From positions 124,001 to 188,000 of the forward strand of contig BLAL01000089.1 of the NCBI GenBank assembly GCA_015698045.1: DNA of 64,000 bases. Reading direction: 5' to 3'. Shown in pieces: positions 1 to 11,129 of this stretch. The notes under the pieces were generated by a model. It worked only from the letters and a program-made list of their open reading frames with translations, had not been told where the DNA came from and made no database searches. The stretch is from Rhizophagus clarus. Lineage: Eukaryota; Glomeromycota; Glomeromycetes; Glomerales; Glomeraceae. Position 1 is the stretch's first letter. Every line of letters begins with the position of its first letter. The position numbers and the translations under genes are program-made.

Positions 1-1053
1 ATGACTGATGATATAGTAGACTTTATTTGGAAGAGAACAAATGAAGGAAAGGAATCGAAATTAAAAGATCTTGTTTCTAAGAAGCTCCTAGATTATATGC
101 AGCCTGCATACCTGGGTAGCATACCTAAGAAAAATCACTCACAAAGAATATTTAATTGGCTGTCATTAAATAATCAAAATGATTTAAACCGTAACTTTTT
201 ACTTGGATATTTTCATTATAAAGGAATTGGAACAGATGAAGACAAACCAACAGCATTTGGATTGTTTTTTAATGCTGAAAATCAAGATCATGAATTAACG
301 CTATATTATCTTGGAATATGTTATCAATATGGATATGGAACTACAAAAAATAAAAAATTAGCTTTTAATTATTTTTTAAAATTATCCCAAAAAGACTATG
401 CCTCGGGACAATTACGAGTTGGACATTGTTACGCAAAAGGAATAGGCGTTAAAACCGATAAGAAATTGGCTATCGATTATTATAAAAAAGCCGCTGATAA
501 TGGAAATTTATCCGCAAAATATAATCTTGGTAATTATTATTTAATCGGAAAATTAGTTGATAAAAATCCAAAAAAAGGGTTTGAATTGATTAAAGAAACA
601 GCCGAGATTGAATTTTCTTCAAATGGAATAACAATGTTGGGATTTTGTTACCACAATGGAATTGGAACACAAGAAAACAAAGAAGCAGCGCTTAAATTAT
701 ACGAAAAAGCTGCAAAATCAGGTGATAAAATAGCTCAATATAACCTTGCGCAAATCTATGAAAAAGATGAGAAAGATATAGATAAGGCAATTCATTGGTA
801 TAAGAAATCTGGTTATAAAGACTCTAGAAAAAGAGCAAAAAACCTTATAAAAATTAAATTACAAGAATTACCAGATTTTGATGATTTTGATCAGCAAGTA
901 GAACAAGAAGAGCAAGTAGAGCAAGAAGAGCAAGTAGAGCAAGAAGAGCAAGAAGAGCAAGTAGAGCACGTAGAGCAAGTAGAGCAAGTAGAGCAAGTAG
1001 AGCAAGTAGAGCGAGAAGAGCAAGTAGAGACAGGTTATGTGTCCATCCAGTAG
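1..1053 (+). CDS. Sel1-like repeat (SLR) protein
   Basis: Single open frame of 350 residues, beginning at the first base of the window, so an upstream exon or start cannot be excluded. After a charged N-terminus (residues 1-58) there are about six Sel1-type helical repeats at roughly residues 59-280, with the usual pattern of a conserved Gly-x-Gly loop (for example YKGIGTDEDKPTAF, YGYGTTKNKKLAF, AKGIGVKTDKKLAI, HNGIGTQENKEAAL) followed by an AxxYYKKAA helix. Sel1 repeats are protein-protein scaffolds; they are hugely expanded in Rhizophagus, often next to kinase domains, but no kinase domain is visible here. The C-terminal 50 residues are a low-complexity Glu/Gln/Val repeat. The partner and pathway are unknown. 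The Sel1 assignment is secure from the repeat pattern; the function is not. Confidence 0.9.
   Translation: MTDDIVDFIWKRTNEGKESKLKDLVSKKLLDYMQPAYLGSIPKKNHSQRIFNWLSLNNQNDLNRNFLLGYFHYKGIGTDEDKPTAFGLFFNAENQDHELTLYYLGICYQYGYGTTKNKKLAFNYFLKLSQKDYASGQLRVGHCYAKGIGVKTDKKLAIDYYKKAADNGNLSAKYNLGNYYLIGKLVDKNPKKGFELIKETAEIEFSSNGITMLGFCYHNGIGTQENKEAALKLYEKAAKSGDKIAQYNLAQIYEKDEKDIDKAIHWYKKSGYKDSRKRAKNLIKIKLQELPDFDDFDQQVEQEEQVEQEEQVEQEEQEEQVEHVEQVEQVEQVEQVEREEQVETGYVSIQ
895..1029 (+). repeat. In-frame minisatellite coding E/Q/V repeats
   Basis: A 9-to-18-bp tandem repeat (units like CAAGTAGAG and CAAGAAGAG) encodes alternating EQVEQ and EQEEQ at the C-terminus of the Sel1 protein. All units are multiples of three, so copy-number change would keep the frame. 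Likely length-polymorphic between strains. Confidence 0.85.
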
Positions 1054-2272
1054 TTTAGGATAGCTTATAAAACTATTTATTAAAAAAAGTTGTATTACTG
1101 TTTAATGAGTTAAGACGTATGTTAGATGTAACTTAAAGTAGATTTAACGACATAACTTATTTGTTATGACTTAACTTAGATATTAAATATAACAATTAAA
1201 TTTTTATTTATTATTATTTATTATCAGTTATTTATCATTAACAAGTTGATAAATGATTTCTATACTTCAAATTTTAGGCCTTCTCCATTAAATTTTTTTT
1301 TTTTTTTGAAAGCAATCTAGTAGATGAATTACATTATGTGATTGGTTTATCATAATAAGTTTTAAATAACATTATATAACAAATACATGTTTTATATCTT
1401 ATAAAAGATCATTTTTAAAATTAATAAAAATTAACAAAAGAAAATTATTAAAAAAATTGCAAATGATATTAATTAATTTAAATTTGTTAACGACGTAACA
1501 AGTTCACAAGTTATGTCAAACGTCAACTTGACCTATCTGTTATGACATAACATAACTTAAGGAGAAGATAATTGTGGAAATTATAGTAAATTATCAAAAA
1601 CAGAAAAAAGTTATCGAAAAATATAATATTAAAACTTATTTTCTCCTTAGTAGTGTGTTTAATTTTTAAACAATATATTTGGACCTTAGATTAAATTGTA
1701 ATAACTGTTGAAAATATTTAAAGAAATCGATACTTAGTGAGTCAAAAATATTTGTTCTCATAAATTTTGATATTTGAAATCACAATTTTATTCATTGAAC
1801 ACAAGTTAGTTATACATTTTCAAATGGTTTACAATGTAAAAATATTTTGTTTAAAGTGTGTATTACTCATGAGAAATAATTTAAAAAGCAGCGAATATTG
1901 AAAATAAAAGCATTTGAATTATATAAAACGGCAGCTGAAAAAGACCATATCGAACCAATTTTTAATCTTAGAATTTGTGGAATAGGAATGACCTTGTCAT
2001 TCAAGATACATTTAATGTAAAATGATTTAAATAACACACGACCAATATTTAACTAATGTACTAACCATTACTGTTGATTTCTTGACGGAATTTAAATAAA
2101 TGAAACACATTATACTATAAATTTAATAATAAATAACTTCTTGTATAATTTTATCAACGACTGGTAATCTGCAAAACTTATTAATGAAATATATTGCATT
2201 AAAAATATCAGGATTAATCTATTTACATATTATAATTGTCGTATTAAATAAGAATAATTAATTGCCAGAATT
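1054..2272. other. AT-rich intergenic DNA with palindromic patches
   Basis: No intact gene. It holds the Sel1 fragment listed separately and two short self-complementary patches built on CATAAC/GTTATG: a hairpin at 1151-1168 and a palindrome with one central base at 1539-1551. They could be remnants of the ends of a small inverted-repeat element, but I cannot align the two sides well enough to claim one. Confidence 0.4.
1907..1990 (+). pseudogene. Sel1-repeat gene fragment
   Basis: Twenty-eight in-frame codons read KAFELYKTAAEKDHIEPIFN followed by LRICGIG, the helix-loop pattern of a Sel1 unit. There is no matching start and the frame does not continue as a repeat array. It is most likely a relic of a former Sel1 gene or a decayed extension of the neighbouring copy. 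Confidence rests on the motif alone. Confidence 0.55.
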
Positions 2273-3290
2273 ATGAGTTCAATGACAAAAAAAACAATAC
2301 CAACAAAAAATGATAATTGTAGCGATTTTACTCCTTACCCTATTTCACAACATAAAAAATATAAAGTTTTTTGATGAATCATTAGCCCTGATAAATCATC
2401 TTCATCAATGTTAAATGATTTGTGTCAAACTTATCAAGCTCATTCGCACAAAAATAATAAATATTTCTGAAATTTGTTGCATACTCCTGAAAAATTATGG
2501 CCTAGTCATACTTCTTTCAATAATATTTCAAATAAAAATCATACGCTTGCTGCTGCGTCACAAAAACCAGTTGCGTAAATGATTTCATATTAATAACATA
2601 AAAAAAATTTATCTTTCCAATTTTCTAATTTCCTATCTCGCCTATTTATCATGATAATTAGTGGTGATCAAGTAATCACACAGTAGAAGAATTAGAAAAG
2701 AAAGTTAACGTACTCGGTCCTATAAAATTCAGCTATGCAGCAGCAGGATCAACAGTACAATTTTATTCGGTTGATGGTTCAACAGAAGCTAAGAAAAAAT
2801 CAAGTATACTATCCCTGCTTAGCAGTGAACTTAATACTAGAAAACTTGTGGATCGAATTACTACTATTTTCCGCACAGTTATAAACATTGCTCGCATCAT
2901 TTTAACCATAAGTGACAACATTCCCAGTACGTTTATACTCTCGGGAAGCGATAGAAATTAGGTCACTCTTTTATCATTTTTATAGAAATGTAGTTGATAC
3001 TTTAAGAATGGATCACCTGTGGATAATCGTGTACAATTTTTTAAAATAATGTACGATCACGCAGGTCATCCAGGGCGGACGGATGAAGGATTTTGGTTGT
3101 TGAACGTAAAAGTCCTCTGCTAAAGTGAAATTTTGACGTAATAATTAATAAATGGTATAACAACGTGGATCATTAAATATAAATAGTAAATATTAATTTA
3201 TCTTTTTATCAATAAAACGTATGGAGATGAAGGACCAGATGAATGGACAAAAATACGATTATTTTGGCGTAGAAAACACTGCTATTTAAC
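2273..3290 (+). pseudogene. Decayed gene of unknown family
   Basis: A coding-like stretch starts at an ATG (MSSMTKKTIPTKN...) and continues with sensible composition, but its frame is interrupted by TGA codons in the first exon-like block. After an intron-like gap, a block at about 2680-2960 reads VEELEKKVNVLGPIKFSYAA and later SELNTRKLVDRITTIFRTVI. Further blocks read MYDHAGHPGRTDEGFWLLNV (about 3050-3110) and YGDEGPDEWTKIRLFWR (about 3220-3270). I do not recognise the family. Each TGA could come from CGA by C-to-T change, fitting decay. An alternative is a functional gene with unusual introns; transcript data would decide. Confidence 0.45.
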
Positions 3291-4272
3291 ATGTTTAGAA
3301 ATAGTCATATATCATTAGATTCTATAATTAAATTCCAAAATTAAATTTCGTTATATTCTTTAGGAATAATAAAGTTGTTACTATAAAATCCGAACCTTGC
3401 ATGAAATATTCAACGAAACATCAATATATACATATGTTTCAAAAAATAATCTTTTTTATCGTGTGTTTTCTGTATCACATCTTATTTCTAACAACCAACT
3501 TCGAATAAGGATCATGAAATTGATTCAACCAGGAATTATTATTTAATTATAAAGAATCTTAATTGTCAATTTTTTTTCAAAAACAATATTCGATTTAAAA
3601 AATTATAAAGAAAAACAAAAGTATACGAACAAATAAGTCCGTGCATGATCTACCGTTATAATACGGATAAATGTTTGGTTTGCTCATGAATTCATTGATA
3701 ATAGGATCAGTTTCTCTGTTTTGGGAAACGAATACCATCCCTCATAAACTTTTATCCGTTCATGAACACGTGTTTCCACGAGTCCGATGCAACCAACCAC
3801 TAAGTGTTATGTAGATAGAATATAAATATGTGCCAAAAGCAGATCATGCTATCGTGACTCTAACTGGTAAGATAAAGTTACAATTTTCATTTCTAACAGA
3901 ATTCGTTGAATTTTCCATGGAAAAACGCGTAATTTTTATTTTTATACTTGTAATATATACAAGTCTCTTATAATGAATTCTAATAATAATACTACTACAT
4001 TAAATAACTGATGAAAAATCTTAACTATCGAAAATCGCTTAAATATGAAAAACAAGCTTATCTCGTATAAATAAATGATCTGCTGTACAACATGAATCTA
4101 TATAAAATATACCTTTTTAACTATTTTATCGTAATTTTAAAAAAAATTTCTCTATTTAATTTTCTAACAAGATTTGCATGAAAAAACATAAATTTAAATA
4201 CTTTTAAAAATCATATTAGACGAACATATAAAATAAAAAAAATATTGGTCATCTGACATTCGAATATTATCA
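3291..4272. other. Intergenic, no gene seen
   Basis: AT-rich, without an open frame I trust or a recognisable motif. Its right end is the 3' flank of the Reg1-like gene on the minus strand. Confidence 0.4.
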
Positions 4273-5166
4273 CTAAATAACTAAGGTTATCGAAACGATT
4301 ATTATAAAGAAAAAAAATTGGAAGTAATTCCATGTCGTATTTTCCAAATTATTTAAAGTACTTGAATTATTTGAATTGTTTGAGTTGTTTGAGTTATTCG
4401 AATCATTTGAGTTACTTGAATTTCTTGGACTTTTTAAATTCTTTGAACTTAATAAAGAATATTCGCGATAAATTCGATCATTTAATTTTGTAGGAGTCAA
4501 TTTACGTATTGTTGAACAATTTTTTGATATTTCATCATCATTATTATCTTCATTATTAATGGCGATATATTGTTCAACATAATCATTGAATCGAAGTTTT
4601 CTATTATTTGAATCGGCAGATGAAAAAATTGGTTCGGGTGTAAGATCTTTTTTCCGAGTGTAAGTATCAAGTTCGGGACATAATGCTTCTAATAATGATT
4701 TTTTCTTTAAACATGACTTTATTGATTTTGTAGATGATATAAAATTCGAATTATCTTTATTGAATTGTAACAAATGAGGTAAAGTTTCAATATCATTTGA
4801 CCAAGCAGGTCCATATAACCAAGTTATATCATCATCCTTCAACCTATAATAAATATATAAAGTAAGTATCGTTACGCAATATACTCCTGTTATTCTAAAA
4901 AAAAAAAAGGAAATACGAATATATTATTACCAATTTAATTCATCAGGGGTAATAGTTTTAAGATTATATTTTTGTTTAGCCCAAACTCTCCAAGAAGCAT
5001 TTTCAAGTCGAATACCATTATCAATTTTTTTCTTTTGTTTAGTCATTACTTTCCAGGAGGTCAAAACGTTTTCTTGTTTCCAATCATGAGAAAGATAATC
5101 GACATTAATTTTAGGATGATATTGAACACCTGGAATAATATCAATTAAATCATCATCAGTTGTCAT
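4273..5166 (-). CDS. Reg1-like PP1 regulatory subunit (DUF1752/GATA_AreA domain)
   Basis: Two exons, 5166-4931 and 4843-4273 (GT-AG intron), give 268 residues. The N-terminal block has the fungal domain catalogued as the nitrogen regulatory AreA GATA-like domain (DUF1752), ENASWRVWAKQKYNL and PDELNWLKDDDITWLYGPAW; the last string is created across the splice junction, which supports the intron. Next comes SCLKKKSLLEAL, like the ILKKR block of Reg1 relatives, then RKLRFNDYVEQYIAI, where KLRF fits the RVxF docking motif for protein phosphatase 1. In yeast, Reg1 directs PP1 (Glc7) to Snf1 and glucose repression. A Ser/Asn-rich linker follows. Oddly, the protein ends in about 15 hydrophobic residues (QFFFFIIIVSITLVI), resembling a tail anchor; a missed 3' intron is the alternative. 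Family assignment is strong, pathway is inferred. Confidence 0.82.
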
Positions 5167-5241
5167 TTTTTTTGACGCTTAGTTTTTTTTTTTTTGGACG
5201 ATCCAGAATAATTGAAAGAAATTATTTGCAGTATATTTTAT

Positions 5242-5262
5242 TTATCTTTATCAAATTGATAA
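5242..5262. promoter_or_regulatory. Cluster of three GATA motifs
   Basis: TTATC at 5242-5246, TTATC at 5248-5252 and GATAA at 5258-5262 lie within 21 bp, about 75-95 bp upstream of the Reg1-like start codon, the last two forming an inverted pair (TTATCAAATTGATAA). This is the arrangement bound by GATA factors in fungal promoters. In AT-rich DNA such motifs arise by chance, so the site is only a candidate. Confidence 0.35.
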
Positions 5263-8200
5263 AATATTCCCCCCCCCTTTTTTACAGGTCTCAAACGAAA
5301 GTATAATATTTTTACAAATTCTTTCTCTCGGTAAAATTTTCGAGATATATAAAAGAGTGACTTTTTTTCATTTTACCCAATTATTATGTGATATTATCGA
5401 AACCGATCTTTTAAATGAAAAAAAAAATCAATATTATTAGATTAGATTATCTGATACAAGAAAAGGGGTGGTAAATTATAAATATTATAAATCAATTTAC
5501 ATAATAAAAATATACTTAATTGAAAGAAGAAGGAAAAGTTAATAAAATATTGGGGCAAAAAAGATTATTAAGATTATTATGTCACTTATCACACCGCAGA
5601 TCATTACCTAAAACTTTTCTATTGCACGAATTAATTGAGAAAGATAATAAAGTAAAAATGAACCTTATTTGGATTTTAAATTAATTTTTCTTAAATATTA
5701 CCTACATAATTACCAATAAATTGTTTGCTTATTAGAAAAGAATTTTTTTTCATAGTTATTATGATTAGTTTGCTTTTGATTGATTTCATTGAGGCTGGAA
5801 CGTTTGAACTAAAGGTAGAGCCATGTCGTAACATTAAAACATTATGCATGGTATAGTAATTGTTTGTTTATATTGAAACCAAATATTCATTATTGCAGAT
5901 TATGACAAATTTTGGGAAAGAAATTCTTATTTAACTATAATGAGAAGAAAAATGTTTAACCTTTTGAAGAAAAGGTAAGTCATGAAATAATCTGTTAGAA
6001 ACTTTCAATGAACTCGTATTTGAAGTTAAAAGTTCGCGTAATGTCACGTTTCACGGTTTCACGCGAATCGCGCATAATAAAAATTGTTGGGCGCAAAGTG
6101 ATCTTCTGTGTGCCGTTATATATTTTTAAACGCATTTTTTGTGAATAAAGAATGATTTTTATTTACTTATAGTCTTATACTAAATTTGCTTTATTAGATG
6201 TTATTATGAAATCAAACTTTTCCCCAACAAATAAATCCTTAAGGAAATATTTCATACAATGAAAAGAATAACGTAATAAAATTACTTTCAAGTACAATAT
6301 TGTCTATCAATAATCCGAAGTGCATCATTATATTATATTTGCGATACGATAAATAATCGATATGCGTAACATTCATCCTAATTAAGTTATAGTTATGGGA
6401 ATTTTTTTGAGTATAATGGATTAGGAATTTTGAATGTTGAATGTGCGTACACAACTCCAAATAAATTTCGATGCAAAGAATTTTGATATTGTTGAGATTG
6501 TTGAGATTGTTGAAATTGTTGAGTGATCCTTAATTGTTATTTCTAGCGCATTCTCATAATTTAAAATAACGAAATAATATTTAAAAATTTATCCATTTAT
6601 ATATTTCAAATTTCTCAATGCTGTCGGTTCTTGTATGCGTGACCAGTTCATATCCAGATAGTCCATAAAAGTAAAGTTGGTAAAGATAAACTCAAATTAT
6701 AGTTTCTAATTTTAGCAAATCGCAGCCAAATCAAGTAACGCCAAATATTTCACGTTACACTGGATTTATCAGAACAAATACCGTTCAACAGCAAGTAGGA
6801 ATACTTGTTGTTATTCTTTGAATAGTTCAGCCATTCTCTCCATCTTAGACGCACTTTTTTACCCAAAATTCGTATTTGTCGAATAGAAAATTTATTTTCA
6901 CGAATTTACAAGCTCCGGTGAACGTTAGGCATCACTTCGAATGACCATAACGTGAATAATAATAATGTGAATAACGTGAATAACGTGTTCAAATAGTTGA
7001 TTCAATCCTCTTAGACATTCTATAACTACAGCAAGAATTATAAATGAAAATGTGAAATTATGAAATATCTTTAATCAATTTCTTTAATCTCTATTAATCT
7101 TTGCATTGAGAAGTGAGAATCTGACATACTTGATATACATCAATTTCACATCATCTCATCGCTCTTTTGAAGTTGAATAATATCAATAATAAAGAATCCG
7201 GCAAGAAAGAATTTTTCGTTGGATTTATCTTTTGATAATAAAGATCACAAAAGGGATAATTATATTATTGTACTACTGAGTTATAGTTTACACGTAATTA
7301 AAGTTCAATTTATGCTATAAATGTTATACAATGCACAATGCATTAGCTTTATATACATTATATACAATGTATTGGCTTATGTACAACAAATAAAATTCAT
7401 AAAAAAAAAAAATATATAATAATAATAACCACCAGATTACGGGACCTAATCAGACGAAACCATTTAAATGAAAAAACGAAGTCGAAATAAATTGTTCTAT
7501 AGAGAAGGTACACTCGTTCGTTGCTGGAAATTCACGCTTTGTAGCGATTTTTCATAATAATGAAAATCATTTAAACAAAAAAAAAAGACGATCAAATATT
7601 TCTACAGGTTTCAATTTTATTTCGTCCCCTTTTTATTACTAATAAAATATTACATAATATTCGTATCATCAGAACGCATGCTTCACCGACATGCGCAGTT
7701 TCTATATGAATATTTTCGTAATATGTTCTGATCACCTCCCAGTTGTTTCTCCGTTAGTCTCCTAAAATATAAAGATATATCCGGCCGGATCGGTAAATCA
7801 GTAAATTGTAAAACCAAAATTTTAAAAATTTATTGTATAAATATCATGTGAAAAATTATTTCCAAAAATTTTAATTTTTAATAATCATATCATTTTAACT
7901 ATAATTGATCGGATAGACACGCTTAATATAACGAATTTAAATTTTATTGGCTAAAAAATCTTTGAAATTTAAAATTAAAATCCGGGCGGTCGGGTTCAAA
8001 AAAGGAAGTTGCGATAGTTGTGATATTAAAAAAACAAATTTTATAACTTTTTGCATTGCATAAAGAAAATAAAATTTTTATTATATTATATATCTTCTAA
8101 TAAATTATATTACATAGTTTAGTTCTGTATCAGGAGTAATGTATGTTCAAGACATACAATGTTGAGAGATGTTATTATAATCCAATGCAAATAAAGAATC

Positions 8201-8583
8201 GGTAATCTGTGATATCTAACCTATGATTATGGTACATATATAAATAAATACAGTGATTTTAGTATTTTTCAAAAAGTGAAATTTTTTTACTAATTAAATA
8301 TTAGTAATTTATAGCATAATTGATAGTTAAATTTTTAAAAAGTCGGACATTTAATATCTACCGATAAACCGATAAACAGATTAGTAAAGTAATTGGTGGG
8401 CTTCCAATTAGAATGCAGTATTGTCTGTCATGATAATGCGATCATCACCTAATTAAAAGTCCATTTGAAATAATTAAATTGGTGTTACCTTTTAACTTAA
8501 ATTAAAAAAAGACAAATCTGCCGAGATAAATTTCTCTCTCTCTCTTTCCAAAAAAAAAAGAAAAAAAAGAAAAAAAGAGAAAA
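5263..8583. other. 3.3-kb intergenic region, no gene seen
   Basis: AT-rich DNA between the divergent Reg1-like and acyl-CoA ligase genes. It has a 9-base C run at 5269-5277, the short repeat at 6489-6523, and a GC-richer patch at about 6030-6125 with TCGCG/CGCGA words that may be part of a dispersed repeat. Short open frames here show no motif and no splice partners. The last 60 bases before the ligase start are a CT tract followed by a purine-only (A/G) leader. Confidence 0.4.
6489..6523. repeat. 9-bp tandem repeat, about four units
   Basis: Units TTGTTGAGA, TTGTTGAGA, TTGTTGAAA and TTGTTGAG follow each other without spacing. Non-coding as far as I can see. Confidence 0.8.
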
Positions 8584-10788
8584 ATGGTTATATTCAGATC
8601 AAAACTTCCAGATATTGAAATTCCTTCAGTTGGAATTTATCAATTTATTTTTTCTGAAGAAAAAAATGTTCCTGAAGATAAAGTTATGTTTATTGATGGT
8701 CTAACTGATCAAAGATTAACTTTTGGTGAATTAAAATCAAATTCAAAAAAATTTGCTGCTGGTTTACAAGATAAAATTAATTTTAAACGTGGTGATGTTT
8801 TATCCATTATTTCTCCAAATCAGGTATATAAAACAAATACAAATCCCGTAAATAAGGTTGCTCGTGTGTTGTCCGTGTTGTTGAATTATTTTTTTTTTAA
8901 TATAGGTTGATTATGCGACTATTATTTTTGGTACAATTGCTGCAGGTAAATAAATACTCTCATCTTTCGCTAAGTATAACCAAAATCTCTTAAAACATTC
9001 TTCTTTCATCTTTATTTATTAAGGTGGAGTGGTATCCCCAGCCAACCCAACGTATACTGTTAATGAATATACTTATCAACTAAAAGATTCCGGTTCATCC
9101 GTAATTGTAGCTCATCCACTCTCCCTTCAAGTTGCGATAAAAGCAGCTGCTGCAGCAAAAATTCCTGAATCAAATATTTTCCTTTTTGGTGATGAAAATA
9201 TATATGAATATTTACCTTATAAAAGTTTATTTGGTGATCGTGAAGCTATTCCCGTAGAATATACACCTGAAGAGGCTAAAACAACAACTGCTTATTTATG
9301 CTATAGTTCTGGTACCTCTGGAAAACAAAAAGGTGTTGAAACCACTCATCTTAATGTGATTTCTAACGTATTACAAATTTCAAAAATTGAAATAGATACT
9401 AGTTCTGATATGGTTTATATTGGTATATTGGTATGTCCTTTTTTTTTTATATGACATTTTATACTTTCTGAACGACGATTATATTAAAAGTGATTTCATT
9501 CTCTTATTTAGCCATTTTATCATATTTATGCATTGACCATTACTATGCATCTTATTATCTATTTCGTAAGTTCAATTATACATATAAATATTTTTTTTAT
9601 TTTTGTATTATTGTTTTTTTTTATCTTATCATTATCATTTTGTTTCTTGTTTAGAGAGCTACTTGTATTGTTATTCCCAAATTCGATTTCGAAGCATTTT
9701 GTCGTATAATTCAAGATTATAAAGTTAACATTGCTCATATTGTCCCTCCAATTATACTTGCTTTAGTTAAAAATCATAAAGCAAGAGAATATGATTTTTC
9801 AAGTTTACAATTAGTTATTAGTGGTGCTGCTCCATTAAGTAAAGAATTGAGTGAAAGTTTTTATAATGAATTTAAAATTAAAATTAAGCAAGGTTATGGT
9901 TTAACTGAAACTTCTCCCGTAACTCATCTTTGTTTTACTCATGAAATTATTCCTGGTTCTTGTGGCTTACTTCTTCCAAATATAGAATGTAAATTAGTTA
10001 ATGAAAATAATCAAGGTGATGATAAACATATATTATATATATACACATATAAGGTCAATAATATATTTTAACAATGTTTTTTTTTTTTTTCTTCAATTAT
10101 ATTAGAAGTAGGAATTAATACACCAGGTGAACTTTGCTTTCGTGGACCCAATATTATGAAAGGTTATTTAAATAATAAAAAAGCAAATGATGAAGTTTTT
10201 GATGAAGATGGATTCTTTCATACTGGAGATATTGCTAAAGTTGATGAAAATGGTGATTATAAAATAAATAATTTTTATTAACGATTGATTTCAGTTTTAA
10301 TAGTTTTAATAATATTTTTTTGTTTTTTTTTTTTTTTTTTTTTTTTCATTTAGGATTTTTTTATATCGTTGATCGTGTTAAAGAATTAATTAAATATAAG
10401 GTAAATTAAATAATAATATATGAAAAATCCATTTTCTTTCCTTTTTTTTTTTTTTTTTAATTAATTATAATTTCTTTATCGTCATAAGGGATATCAAGTC
10501 GCTCCAGCAGAATTAGAAGCAATTTTGACTTCTCACCCTGCAGTATCCGATGCTGCTGTAATTGGTGTATATTCTGAAAAAGATGCTACCGAATATCCTG
10601 TTGCTTATGTTGTAACTAAACAAAAAAATCAATGTACTGATGAATTTTCTGAGGAAATTAAAAATTTTGTCGCTAGTCGTGTCGCTCCTCATAAAAAATT
10701 AAGAGGTGGCATAATTTATATCGATGAAATACCAAAAAGTGCTGCCGGTAAAATTTTAAGACGACAATTAAGAAAAAATCATTTATAA
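8584..10788 (+). CDS. AMP-dependent ligase, 4-coumarate-CoA ligase-like
   Basis: Eight exons (8584-8823, 8906-8945, 9024-9430, 9512-9565, 9655-10015, 10106-10252, 10354-10400, 10489-10788), all GT-AG, give 531 residues, normal for the family. The enzyme class activates a carboxylic acid with ATP and transfers it to CoA. Visible: the phosphate-binding loop [11 protein letters not shown] (about residue 187-197), PFYHIYAL, the adenine-site GYGLTETSP (about 326-334), the [17 protein letters not shown] core, [20 protein letters not shown] with the hinge Asp-Arg, [11 protein letters not shown] and the C-terminal catalytic lysine in [10 protein letters not shown]. Splicing rebuilds NQEVG and NGFFYIVDR exactly, supporting the borders. 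Substrate cannot be read from the sequence; relatives act on fatty acids, cinnamates or similar acids. The C-terminus (NHL) is not a clear peroxisomal signal. A CT tract and purine-rich leader precede the start. Confidence 0.93.
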
Positions 10789-11129
10789 ATTAACGAAGCA
10801 AATTAGAACTTAAGTTTAATAAGAAAATATCCAAGTTTTTAAATCATTTTACTCTCTATATATATTTTAGTATTAAAAAAAAAACAAAAAAAAAAACATT
10901 TTAATTTATCTAATACAATAAATAAGTTACAAATAAATAATTATAATTTATTCTCTAATGTGATGATTCCAACTTTCGTATAGTCTGATATTACTTGATA
11001 AATGTCTTTTTTTTAGTTTTCAATGTTGTCAGTCCATACTTAAGAAATGTCTGTCTCAATGATAATCTACAATCATATAATACAAGTAAAAAAAAAAAAA
11101 TATATATATTTTTTTTTTTTAAAAAAAAA
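10789..11129. other. Intergenic between convergent genes
   Basis: 341 bp of A/T-rich 3' flank shared by the acyl-CoA ligase and MED12, with long A and T runs. No gene seen. Confidence 0.5.

Noticed and set aside
6239-6460. Minus-strand open frame of 73 codons
   Set aside because: No recognisable motif, no splice partners, and composition like surrounding non-coding DNA.
10780-10788. Peroxisomal targeting signal on the acyl-CoA ligase (C-terminus NHL)
   Set aside because: It does not match the SKL-type consensus closely enough to claim.
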